The notes beneath the pieces are model-generated. The model worked only from the letters and a program-made list of their open reading frames with translations, made no database searches and was not told the DNA's origin. A stretch of 64,000 bases of DNA, taken from Novosphingobium sp. EMRT-2 (GTDB taxonomy: Bacteria; Pseudomonadota; Alphaproteobacteria; Sphingomonadales; Sphingomonadaceae). The position numbers and the translations under genes are program-made. The stretch is taken from contig NZ_CP039697.1 of the NCBI RefSeq assembly GCF_005145025.1, positions 124,001 to 188,000 of the forward strand, given 5' to 3'. Below are positions 42,791 through 51,149 of the stretch, piece by piece. Each line of letters opens with the position of its first letter. Position 1 is the first letter of the stretch.

Positions 42791-44161
42791 ATGGCGCGCC
42801 GCGTCCTCCTCGCGCTGCTGCTCGTCGTGCTGTCTTTGCTACGGCCCGCCCCAGCGGCCGCCCAGACCGCCGAAGCCTGGCAGGCGCCCACGCTGAGCAT
42901 CACGCGCTATGACGAGGACTGGTCGGACCTGGCCGACGCGGCAAAGCGCGCCCACCACTGGACCGGCCCCTTCAAATACATCCCGCTGGGCGGTGATGCC
43001 TGGCTATCCACGGGCATCGAGGTGCGCCTGCGCAACGAGAACAACCGCAACGCGCTGTGGGGCGGCGCGCAGGCGCCCGACGACAGCTTCCTGTGGGTGC
43101 GCGCGCTGCCCTATGCCGATCTCCATGCCGGGCCGGTGCGCCTGTTCGCCCAGCCCATCGTCGCCTATGCCGCCGGCGTCGCTCCCGCCCCCGGTCCGGT
43201 CGACCGCACCGGGATCGACCTGCTGCAAGGCTTCGCCGAAGTCGACGCGGGGCCGGTCACGCTGCGCGCCGGGCGCCAGATGCTCTCGCTTGGCACCGAA
43301 CGGCTCGTCGGCACCCGCTATGGCCCGAACGTGCCGCTGGCCTTCGATGGCGTGCGCGCCATCGTTACCCACGGGCAGGCCCAGCTCAGCCTGCTGGCGG
43401 TGAAGCCGGTGCTCTCGCGCCCCGGCAACTTCGACGATCGCACGTCCCCCACCAAGGCGCTGTGGGGCGCTTACGTCACGGTGCCGGGCGTCGACCTCTA
43501 CTATCTCGGCTATCGCAACCGCGATGCCCGGTTCGGCGCTGCGCAAGGCCGCGAACGCCGCCACAGCTTTGGTGCGCGGCTCCACGGCGCGCGCGCCGGC
43601 TGGCACTGGAATGTCGAGGGCGTCTATCAGTTCGGCGATTTTGCGGGGCGACCGATCGCGGCTTGGACGCTGGGTAGCGAAGTGGGCCGCGCCGTGCCGC
43701 TGGGCCGCCTCTCGCCCGACCTGACCGTGCGCTTCAACGTGGTCAGCGGCGACCGCAATCCGCGCGATAATCATCTCGGCACGTTCAACGCGCTGTTCCC
43801 CAAGGGCAAGTACTTCGGCGAGCTTTCTCCCGTGGGGCCGACCAACATCGTCAGCCTCAATCCCCGGATCAGCGCGCCGCTGGGCAAGGGATGGTCCGGC
43901 AGCATCGCCGCCATGGCCTATTGGCGCTACACGGCCGGCGATGGCGTCTATGACATTCCCGGCAACCTGATCCGCGCGCCCGGCACCAGCCACGCCCGCT
44001 TCATCGGCAAGGAAGCCGAAGCCACGCTCGCATGGCAAACCACCGCCGAACTGGAACTGTCCGCCTCCCTCTCGGTCTTCACACCGGGAACCTTCATCCG
44101 CGAAACCGGCCCCGCGCACACCATCACCATGATCGGCTTCGAAAGCAATTTCCGCTTTTAG
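42791..44161 (+). CDS. Alginate-export-type outer-membrane porin
   Basis: 456 residues with signal peptide (ALLLVVLSLLRPAPAAAQ), then WTGPFKYIPLGGDAWLSTGIEVRLRNENNRN, DLLQGFAEVDAGPVTLRAGRQMLSLGTERLVGTRYGPNVPLAFDGVRA and NALFPKGKYFGELSPVGPTNIVSLNPRISAPL, the pattern of alginate_export (AlgE-like) barrels; ends in Phe. Probably an entry or exit route for the substrate of this gene group. No alginate genes are nearby, so the substrate is open. Confidence 0.85.
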   Translation: MARRVLLALLLVVLSLLRPAPAAAQTAEAWQAPTLSITRYDEDWSDLADAAKRAHHWTGPFKYIPLGGDAWLSTGIEVRLRNENNRNALWGGAQAPDDSFLWVRALPYADLHAGPVRLFAQPIVAYAAGVAPAPGPVDRTGIDLLQGFAEVDAGPVTLRAGRQMLSLGTERLVGTRYGPNVPLAFDGVRAIVTHGQAQLSLLAVKPVLSRPGNFDDRTSPTKALWGAYVTVPGVDLYYLGYRNRDARFGAAQGRERRHSFGARLHGARAGWHWNVEGVYQFGDFAGRPIAAWTLGSEVGRAVPLGRLSPDLTVRFNVVSGDRNPRDNHLGTFNALFPKGKYFGELSPVGPTNIVSLNPRISAPLGKGWSGSIAAMAYWRYTAGDGVYDIPGNLIRAPGTSHARFIGKEAEATLAWQTTAELELSASLSVFTPGTFIRETGPAHTITMIGFESNFRF

Positions 44162-44180
44162 GGCAAAGGAAGAACCAGCC

Positions 44181-44888
44181 ATGTCTGAATCCGGTAAACC
44201 ATCGACCTCGCCCCTTCCGGGCCTGCTGCTGCTGCTGTCGGTCACCACCGGGCTGGTCGATGCGGTCAGCGTGCTGGGGCTGGGCAAGGTGTTCACCGCC
44301 AACATGACCGGGAACATCGTCTTCCTGGGCTTCGCCGCCGCCGGCACCCCCGGCTTCCGCATTGCACCCTATCTTGTCGCGCTGCTCGCCTTCTTCGGCG
44401 GCGCGCTGTTGGCAGGCCGGGTTGGCCAGCGGTTCGGCCGCGAGCCGCTGCGCCGCTGGCTTACCATCTCCGCCCTGATCGAGACCATCGCCCTGTGGCT
44501 GGCGGCTGCAGTGGCGCTGACCTTCCGCGTGCCGGCGCAGGAGCCGGAGGCGGCACTGTTCGCGATCATCGCGCTGACCGCCATCGCCATGGGGTTCCGC
44601 AACGCCACCGTTCGCCAGCTCAAGGTGCCGGACCTCACCACCACCGTCCTGACGCTCACCATCACCGGCATCGCCGCCGATTCCCATCTGGCGGGTGGCG
44701 GCAATCCCAATCTTTCCCGCAGGCTCGGGGCGATCCTGGCCATTTTCGCGGGCGCGGCCGGGGGTGCGCTGATGGTCATCCATGCCGGGCTTGCCCTGCC
44801 GTTGTGCGTGGCGGGGGCGATCATCATGGGCGGCACGCTCGCCTGCGTGCGCCATCCCGCCGCGGCCATGCCCCACGCCAACGGATAG
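44181..44888 (+). CDS. YoaK / DUF1275 family membrane protein
   Basis: 235 residues, about six membrane helices. LLLLSVTTGLVDAVSVLGLGKVFTANMTGNIVFLGFA is the DUF1275 signature, with NATVRQLKVPDLTTTVLTLTITGIAAD later. AAAGGAAG lies before the ATG. Function unknown; last gene of the plus-strand group. Confidence 0.88.
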   Translation: MSESGKPSTSPLPGLLLLLSVTTGLVDAVSVLGLGKVFTANMTGNIVFLGFAAAGTPGFRIAPYLVALLAFFGGALLAGRVGQRFGREPLRRWLTISALIETIALWLAAAVALTFRVPAQEPEAALFAIIALTAIAMGFRNATVRQLKVPDLTTTVLTLTITGIAADSHLAGGGNPNLSRRLGAILAIFAGAAGGALMVIHAGLALPLCVAGAIIMGGTLACVRHPAAAMPHANG

Positions 44889-45031
44889 TGCCCGAGATGC
44901 CAATCCACGATGGCGCAAAGAGAGAACTTATTGGCGCAAATTCAAAAGAATCTACTCCAGGCCTGAACTAGGGAAATCCGCAACGGCATCAGGCCGGCCA
45001 CAAAAGCGGCCCGTACGGGGGAATGTTCTGA
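44889..45031. other. Intergenic stretch before the MFS gene
   Basis: No supported gene. A 24-codon ORF exists but has no distinguishing feature. GGGGGAA lies about 9 bases before the MFS start. Confidence 0.3.
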
Positions 45032-46285
45032 ATGGCGCATGCGGCCGTCGTGATCGATCAGCCCGGCCCGGAGCGGACGAGCGCCTATGGCTGGATCGTG
45101 TTCGCGCTGAGCTTCGGGCTGCTGATGTCCGATCACATGGCCCGGCAGGTGCTCAATGCGGTCAACCCTCTGCTCAAGGCCGAATGGAACCTGGGCGATG
45201 CCGAGGTCGCCTCGCTGTCCAGCGTGGTCGCGCTGGCGGTGGGCCTGCTGACGTTTCCGCTCTCGCTGGCGGCCGACCGGTTCGGCCGGGTGCGCAGCCT
45301 GTTCGCGATGGCAACGCTTTGGAGCCTTGCCACGCTGGGCGGCGCGCTGGCGCAGAGCTATCACCAGATGCTGTTCGCCCGGCTGCTCGTCGGCGTGGGC
45401 GAGGCGGCCTATGGCAGCGTGGGCATCGCCGTGGTGCTGGCGGTGTTTCCAGTGGGACTGCGTTCGACGCTGTCTTCCTCGTTTCTGGCGGGCTCGGTCG
45501 TCGGGCAGATGGTCGGCGTGGCGGTCGGCGGCCAGATCGCGGCGGCGCACGGCTGGCGCAGCGCGTTCGAGGCGATCGGTGGAGCCGGTCTGGTGCTGGC
45601 GGCGCTCTATCTGCTGATCGTGCGCGAAAGCCGCCTGGGTCCGGCCCCCTCGCGCGAGAAGCTGGATTGGCGCATGCTGGGGCGCCAACTGTTCGGACGC
45701 CGCTTGTTGTGGCTGACCTATTTCGCCAGCGGCAGCCAGCTGTTCTGCGCCGGCGCGCTTTCCGTGTTCCTGCCGCTGCTGCTGACGCGATATTATGCCA
45801 TGCCGATCGATCGCGCGGGCAGGACGACCGCGCTGTTCCTGCTGGTCTGCGCGATCGGCATGGTTGCCTGCGGCGTGGTGGGCGACCGCCTCGCCCGGCG
45901 CGATCCGGCGATCAAGCCGCGTGTTGCGCTGGTTTATGCGCTGATGGCCGCCGCGTTCTTTACCGGCGCCTTTCTTGCGCCGCCGGGCGCCGTGCAGCTC
46001 GCGCTGATCGGGTGCGCGCTGCTGGTTGTGGCCGGCGTGGCGGGGATTGCAGGGGCGATGGCGGCGAACCTCACGCCGCGCGCGATCCACGGCACGGTGA
46101 TGGCGGTCCTGGCGCTCAGCAACAACCTGCTTGGCCTGGCGCCGGGTCCGTTCGTGACCGGACTGATCGCCGACAGGATCGGGCTGGACAAGGCGCTGCT
46201 GATCCTCCCGGTGCCCTGCCTGCTGTGCGCGCTCAGCCTTGTCCTCGCCCGCGGGGACTATGCGCGGGCAATGCGGCACGGGTAG
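45032..46285 (+). CDS. MFS transporter
   Basis: 417 residues, twelve membrane helices. Helix 1-2 text GWIVFALSFGLLMSDHMARQVLNAVNPLLKAEWNLGDAE and loop 2-3 LAADRFGRVRSLF match the MFS signature, in the group of carboxylate/sugar-acid carriers common beside catabolic genes. It precedes the D-aminoacylase and racemase genes by 151 bases and is plausibly their uptake carrier. Substrate not determined. Confidence 0.88.
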   Translation: MAHAAVVIDQPGPERTSAYGWIVFALSFGLLMSDHMARQVLNAVNPLLKAEWNLGDAEVASLSSVVALAVGLLTFPLSLAADRFGRVRSLFAMATLWSLATLGGALAQSYHQMLFARLLVGVGEAAYGSVGIAVVLAVFPVGLRSTLSSSFLAGSVVGQMVGVAVGGQIAAAHGWRSAFEAIGGAGLVLAALYLLIVRESRLGPAPSREKLDWRMLGRQLFGRRLLWLTYFASGSQLFCAGALSVFLPLLLTRYYAMPIDRAGRTTALFLLVCAIGMVACGVVGDRLARRDPAIKPRVALVYALMAAAFFTGAFLAPPGAVQLALIGCALLVVAGVAGIAGAMAANLTPRAIHGTVMAVLALSNNLLGLAPGPFVTGLIADRIGLDKALLILPVPCLLCALSLVLARGDYARAMRHG

Positions 46286-46436
46286 CCGCCGGTCCCATAG
46301 GCCCCCTTTATTCGTCCACCTGCTCTTAAGGGCGTGACAAGCGCAAACCCGCGCGAATAGGATCGCGATCGGAGGGCGGAAGGGTGTGCTGCGGTCGCTT
46401 CGCGTGCACCGCGCACCCTCGTCGGCAGGGGGTGAC

Positions 46437-47975
46437 ATGGGCGGACTGATTTCAAGGCAATCCCGGACGGTTGTTCTGGCGCTGGCCAGCGCGCTGGCTT
46501 GCGCTGGACCGGCGGGGGCTTCGACGCTGATTACCGGGGCGACGGTCTATGACGGGTCCGGCGCGGCGGGACAGAAGGTCTCCGTGCGTGTGGATGGAGA
46601 CCGGATCGTGGCGGTCGGCGATCTGCCGGCCACACCCGCCGACACGGTGATACGGGGCGACGGGCTTGCCCTCGCCCCCGGTTTCATCGACAGCCACAGC
46701 CATCACGACCGGGGCGATTATGCCGATCGGGCGATGCCGGTGCTGCTGGCGCAGGGCGTGACCACCGTGGTGGTCGGGCAGGACGGGGGCAGCGACGGCC
46801 CCTTCGCCGAAACCGCCGCCCGCTTCGCCGCGCGGCCCGCCGCCGTCAACGTCACCGCCTATACCGGGCACGGTTACTTGCGCGAAAAGGTGATGGGCGA
46901 GGATTACAAGCGCACCGCCACGCCCGCCGAAGTCACCGCGATGCAGGCGCTGCTCGATGCCGATCTCAAGGCCGGATCGCTGGGCCTGTCCACCGGCCTC
47001 GAATACGATCCCGGCATCTATTCGGACCATGGCGAACTGCTCGCGCTCGCCCGCACCACGCAGGCGGATCACGGGCGCTACATCAGCCACATGCGCAACG
47101 AGGACCTGACCTTCGACGCCGCGCTCGATGAACTGCTAGACCTGGGCGAGAAGACCGGCGTGCCCGTGCAGATCTCGCACCTCAAGCTGGGTCTGGTCGA
47201 TCGCTGGGGCGATGCCGGCAAGGTGCTGGCCAGGCTGGATGCGGCGCGGGCGCGCGGGATCAAGGTGACGGCGGACGTCTATCCTTACGAATACTGGCAA
47301 TCGACGCTGACCGTGCTGTTTCCAAAGCGCGATTTCACCGACATCGCCGCCGCGCGCTTCGCGCTGACGCACCTGACCACGCCCGCCGGCATGTTGCTTG
47401 GCTTCTATGCGCCCAACCCGGCCTATGTCGGCCACACCATCGCCGATATCGCCGCCGAGCGGCACGAGGAGCCGGCCGCGACCTATCTCTGGCTGATCCA
47501 GACGGCCCAGGCCTGGCGCAAGGCGCATCCGGATGCCGACCGCGTGGAAGCGGTGATCGGCACCGCGATGTCGCCCGCCGACGTCGCCGATTTCATCGCC
47601 TGGCCCAACAGCAACATCTGTTCGGACGGCATGGTCGGATCGCGCCACCCGCGCGGGGCCGGCGCTTTCGCCAAGGTGCTGCGGCTCTATGTGCGCGAAC
47701 AGCACCGGCTGACGCTGCCGGAAGCGATCCACAAGATGACCGCGCTTTCGGCCGAGCACATCGGGCTGGAAGGGCGCGGCCTGATCAAGCCCGGCTACAA
47801 GGCCGATCTGGTGCTGTTCAATCCCGACACCATCGCCGATCACGCCACGGTGGAGAACCCCGGCGCGCTGGCCACGGGCGTTTCCGACGTGATCGTCAAC
47901 GGCGTGATGGTCTATCGCGAGGGCAAGGCGACCGGCAGTTATCCCGGCCAGTTCCTCAAGCGGGGCGGCCTGTGA
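46437..47975 (+). CDS. N-acyl-D-amino-acid deacylase, exported
   Basis: 512 residues from ATG 46437 (GGGGG upstream; GTG 46386 is a longer alternative). Signal peptide VLALASALACAGPAGAS. Metal motif GFIDSHSHHD, His in YISHMRNED and in QISHLKLG, and CSDGMVGSRHPRGAGAF with the catalytic Asp, all typical of the D-aminoacylase family, which hydrolyses N-acyl-D-amino acids or dipeptides with a C-terminal D-residue. The usual metal-site Cys of GNCG is Asp here (GQDG). The stop and the racemase ATG share one base (TGATG), so translation is coupled. Confidence 0.88.
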   Translation: MGGLISRQSRTVVLALASALACAGPAGASTLITGATVYDGSGAAGQKVSVRVDGDRIVAVGDLPATPADTVIRGDGLALAPGFIDSHSHHDRGDYADRAMPVLLAQGVTTVVVGQDGGSDGPFAETAARFAARPAAVNVTAYTGHGYLREKVMGEDYKRTATPAEVTAMQALLDADLKAGSLGLSTGLEYDPGIYSDHGELLALARTTQADHGRYISHMRNEDLTFDAALDELLDLGEKTGVPVQISHLKLGLVDRWGDAGKVLARLDAARARGIKVTADVYPYEYWQSTLTVLFPKRDFTDIAAARFALTHLTTPAGMLLGFYAPNPAYVGHTIADIAAERHEEPAATYLWLIQTAQAWRKAHPDADRVEAVIGTAMSPADVADFIAWPNSNICSDGMVGSRHPRGAGAFAKVLRLYVREQHRLTLPEAIHKMTALSAEHIGLEGRGLIKPGYKADLVLFNPDTIADHATVENPGALATGVSDVIVNGVMVYREGKATGSYPGQFLKRGGL

Positions 47976-49249
47976 TGCAGCGGCGCGGCTTCCTGAAGGC
48001 CGGCGCCGGACTGGCCGCCTTCGGAGCCGGCCGCGCCCTGGCCGCGCCGATCCTGTCGGCAGGCAACTTCGGCCTGACGCCTGCCCGCGCCGCCCGGCGC
48101 AACGGCTGGATCGAAGTGGATGCCGGCGCGTTCGAGGCCAATATCGACGCGGTGCGCCAGTGGACGGGCGGTACGCGCCTGTGCGCGGTGATGAAGGCCG
48201 ATGCCTATGGCAACGGCATCGCGCTGCTGATCCCCTCGATCCTGCGCAAGCGCGTGACCGACGTGGCGATCACCTCGAACGACGAGGCCCGCGTGGCGCG
48301 CCAGCTCGGCTTTCGCGGCCGGCTGATCCGCATCCGCACCGCCACGCCCGAGGAGATGGAAGACGGTTTCGCCCATGGCATCACCGAGCTGATCGCCAAT
48401 CCGCTGGCCGCCGAGCGGCTGCAGGCGCTGTGGCGGCAGCGCAAGCCGAAAGGGCCGCTTGCCGTCCACCTCGCCCTCAACGCCGGGGGGATGAGCCGCA
48501 ACGGCGTGGAGCTTTCGAGCCTCTATGGCCAGGCCGACGCCCGCGCGCTGCTGGCGCTCAAGGGCCTGCGCATTACGGGCGCGATGACCCACTATCCGAG
48601 CGAGGAAGCCGCTGACATCCTTGGCCAGCTCGGGCGCTTTCAGGAGGACCTCGGCTGGCTGGCCTCGGCCGGCCTCGATACCCGCCCGCTACTGCGCCAC
48701 ACTGCCAATACCTTCGCCACGCTGGAGCATCCCGAAACCCGGCTCGACATGATGCGCGTGGGCGGCGCGATCTATGGTGATCCGGGCAGCACGAAGACCG
48801 ACAAATTCCGGCCGACGATGGCGATCAAGTCCCGCGTGGCCGCAGTGAACCACTATCCCGCCGGGCAGACGGTCAACTACGACCGCACCTACCGCCTCGA
48901 TCGTGAAAGCTGGCTCGCCAACATTCCGATCGGCTATTCCGATGGCTACCGGCGCGGGTTCAGCCATGCCAACCGGCCGGAGTTCGAGGCGGAGAGCCGC
49001 AACCGCACCGAAGTGCTGATCGGCGGCCGGCGCTTCCCCATCGTGGGCCGGGTGACGATGAACACGATGATGGCGGACGTCACCGGCTGGCAGGACAAGG
49101 TCCGGCTCGATGACGAGGTCGTCCTGTTCGGCGCGCAAGGCGCGGACCGGATCACGCAGGCGGAATTCGAACGCAACGGCAGCGTCTATGGACCCGAAGC
49201 GCTGACCGTGATGGGCGCGACATTGCCGCGCGTGCTGAAAGCAGGCTGA
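47975..49249 (+). CDS. Alanine-racemase-fold amino-acid racemase, Tat-exported
   Basis: 424 residues from ATG 47975. Twin-arginine signal QRRGFLKAGAGLAAFGAG. PLP-binding Lys73 in VMKADAYGNG, catalytic Tyr in GYSDGYRRG near 319, and VGRVTMNTMMADVT. Export and about 60 extra residues over cytosolic Alr resemble periplasmic broad-specificity racemases (BsrV-like). Following an exported D-aminoacylase, it probably converts the released D-amino acid to the L-form outside the cytoplasm, not supply D-Ala for cell wall. Confidence 0.85.
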   Translation: MQRRGFLKAGAGLAAFGAGRALAAPILSAGNFGLTPARAARRNGWIEVDAGAFEANIDAVRQWTGGTRLCAVMKADAYGNGIALLIPSILRKRVTDVAITSNDEARVARQLGFRGRLIRIRTATPEEMEDGFAHGITELIANPLAAERLQALWRQRKPKGPLAVHLALNAGGMSRNGVELSSLYGQADARALLALKGLRITGAMTHYPSEEAADILGQLGRFQEDLGWLASAGLDTRPLLRHTANTFATLEHPETRLDMMRVGGAIYGDPGSTKTDKFRPTMAIKSRVAAVNHYPAGQTVNYDRTYRLDRESWLANIPIGYSDGYRRGFSHANRPEFEAESRNRTEVLIGGRRFPIVGRVTMNTMMADVTGWQDKVRLDDEVVLFGAQGADRITQAEFERNGSVYGPEALTVMGATLPRVLKAG

Positions 49250-49255
49250 AGCCGC

Positions 49256-49840
49256 CTATCCCCTCACCGCTTCGCGCACGCGGGCGAGCGCCGCGGCCAG
49301 CGGATCGGTTTCGCCCAGAATACGGAACGTGCCGTTCATGGTGAAGAAGCAGTGCCCGTGGACGGTCGCCAGCAGCGACCGCGCCAGCGCGGGCGCCTCC
49401 CCGCCGCGTTCCGGCGGCAGCACCGCGACGAGTTCGGCCACCACGATCTCGAAGATCGCGGTCACCTGCCGAGCGTAGCTTTCCGGCGGTTGCATGTCAT
49501 CGGGCAGGCGAAAGTCGTAGAGCGCAGCCCAGGCATGGCGGTTGACGACGGCGAATTCGAAATAGGCGTCGACCGCCCGCTTCAGCCGGTCGCCATGCTC
49601 GCCGGCGAGCCGCGTTTCCAGATAATCACGCCACAGGTCCAGCGTGCGGCCGTTGATCGCCAGGATCAGCCCCTCATAAGTGCCGAACACGTTGTAGATC
49701 GTGCCGATCGAATAGCCGATCCGCTTCGCGACCTCCCGCGCCGAGAAGCGGGCAAAGCCCACTTCCAGCATCTGGCGATGCCCTTCCGCGACGATCATTT
49801 CGCGCAGTTCGGGGCGGGAGTGGTCGGATCGGCGGCCCAT
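49256..49840 (-). CDS. TetR family transcriptional regulator
   Basis: 194 residues. Helix-turn-helix about residues 14-60 (EGHRQMLEVGFARFSAREVAKRIGYSIGTIYNVFGTYEGLI) and a C-terminal domain of the TetR_C_33 style (WAALYDFRLPDDMQPPE). It follows the sterol-desaturase-like gene on the same strand after 29 bases, so both may be cotranscribed. Confidence 0.85.
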   Translation of the reverse strand: MGRRSDHSRPELREMIVAEGHRQMLEVGFARFSAREVAKRIGYSIGTIYNVFGTYEGLILAINGRTLDLWRDYLETRLAGEHGDRLKRAVDAYFEFAVVNRHAWAALYDFRLPDDMQPPESYARQVTAIFEIVVAELVAVLPPERGGEAPALARSLLATVHGHCFFTMNGTFRILGETDPLAAALARVREAVRG

Positions 49841-49869
49841 CTCAGTTTTGCGTGCTCATTCCTGCCTGC

Positions 49870-51012
49870 TCATCCCCGTTCGCGGACGAACGGATACTTC
49901 ATCTGCGCCAGATAGCCGTTGGGCACGCGTTCGGGAACGCCGTATCCGGTTGGCCACTGGCTGTCGGGGAAGTAATGCGTGCCAAACAACCGGTCGAGGA
50001 TCGGGAAATGGATGGCGAAGTTCTTGTCCACGCCTTCGGCCTCGATCGCGTGGTGCCAGTGGTGGAAGCGCGGCACAACCACGAACTTGCCCAGCACGTT
50101 GAAATCGCCGCGCAGGTTGGCGTGGACCAGCGAGGCATAGACATAGACCATCCCGACATAGGCCTGCATCACCGATGGCGCGAAGCCCAGCGTCAGCAGC
50201 GGCAGCGACGTCACTCCGCGCAACAGCACGATCTCCACGAAGTGCATCCGCGCGCCGGCCAGCCAGTCCATCGCCTTCGCGCTGTGGTGCACGGCATGGA
50301 AGCCCCACAGGAACGGCACGCGGTGGAACAGGCGATGGAACCAGTACTGCGCCAGATCGGTCAGGATCATGGCTAGCAGGAACTGCACCGGCCATGGCAG
50401 GCTGCCCACGGCCGACCGGGTATGATCGAGCCAACCGAAATGGGTGTTGACGTAGCTCGACGGCGCCAGCGCAAGGAAGGTGATGAACTGCACCAGCATC
50501 GAACTGACAAGGTAATAGAACAGGTCTTCGCGCCATTCGGTGCGGAACAGGCGCTGCTTGGAAAGGTGCGGGAAGATGCGCTCGATCGGCGCGAACATCA
50601 GGCCCGTGGCGATCATGTTCACCGCGAAGAAATCGACGCCGAAGAACACGCCCCAGTCGTGTGTTTCGCGCGGCTGAACCGCCGCGCCGCCCAGGATCGA
50701 AGCGACCAGCGCCAGCACCAGCGCGGTGCCGCCCAGCGCCTTGCGCGGGCGCAGCAGCAGGCTGAGCAAGGCCAGCGCATAGGCGCCGAGCAAGGTCAGG
50801 TGCACGAACGGGCGGAAGCCCTGCATGTCGCGCAGCTTGGCCAGTTCCGGCATGGCAAACCATTCGGGCCAGCGCAGCGCCGCCACGAAGCACAGGCCGG
50901 CCACCGCCAGCACGATCGCGAAAAATCCGGCGAACCAGCCCGTGCCGAAGCCACGCGCCTCGATCGGCGCTTCCAGATCGCGTTTCAGGCTTTCCCAGTA
51001 CCCTCTGCTCAT
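49870..51012 (-). CDS. Sterol desaturase / fatty acid hydroxylase family membrane protein
   Basis: 380 residues from ATG 51012; ATG 51021 is too close to the AGAGGG. Several membrane helices enclose the di-iron histidine motifs HRLFH, HAVHHS and HHWHH. The domain introduces hydroxyl groups or double bonds in lipids or carotenoids. No carotenoid or hopanoid genes are adjacent. The upstream interval to the divergent DUF2339 gene is AT-rich (51065-51120), fitting a shared promoter region. Confidence 0.88.
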   Translation of the reverse strand: MSRGYWESLKRDLEAPIEARGFGTGWFAGFFAIVLAVAGLCFVAALRWPEWFAMPELAKLRDMQGFRPFVHLTLLGAYALALLSLLLRPRKALGGTALVLALVASILGGAAVQPRETHDWGVFFGVDFFAVNMIATGLMFAPIERIFPHLSKQRLFRTEWREDLFYYLVSSMLVQFITFLALAPSSYVNTHFGWLDHTRSAVGSLPWPVQFLLAMILTDLAQYWFHRLFHRVPFLWGFHAVHHSAKAMDWLAGARMHFVEIVLLRGVTSLPLLTLGFAPSVMQAYVGMVYVYASLVHANLRGDFNVLGKFVVVPRFHHWHHAIEAEGVDKNFAIHFPILDRLFGTHYFPDSQWPTGYGVPERVPNGYLAQMKYPFVRERG

Positions 51013-51149
51013 CGCAGCCATTCCCTCTTGCGGACGCGCCGATTCCATGCGGCACGGAAGATACGATACCGCCAAATTATACAGTGTCTATTATTAAATT
51101 GAACAATGCTAATTTTTGGGGTAGCATCCGGTCCCAAGGAGAACCGGTG

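Noticed and set aside
42760..42802. Short tandem GTGACATGGCGC as a repeat array
   Set aside because: Only two copies at a gene junction; it looks like a local duplication around start/stop codons, not an array.
47975..49249. Housekeeping alanine racemase for cell wall
   Set aside because: It has a Tat signal and is coupled to an exported D-aminoacylase, so a catabolic periplasmic role fits better.
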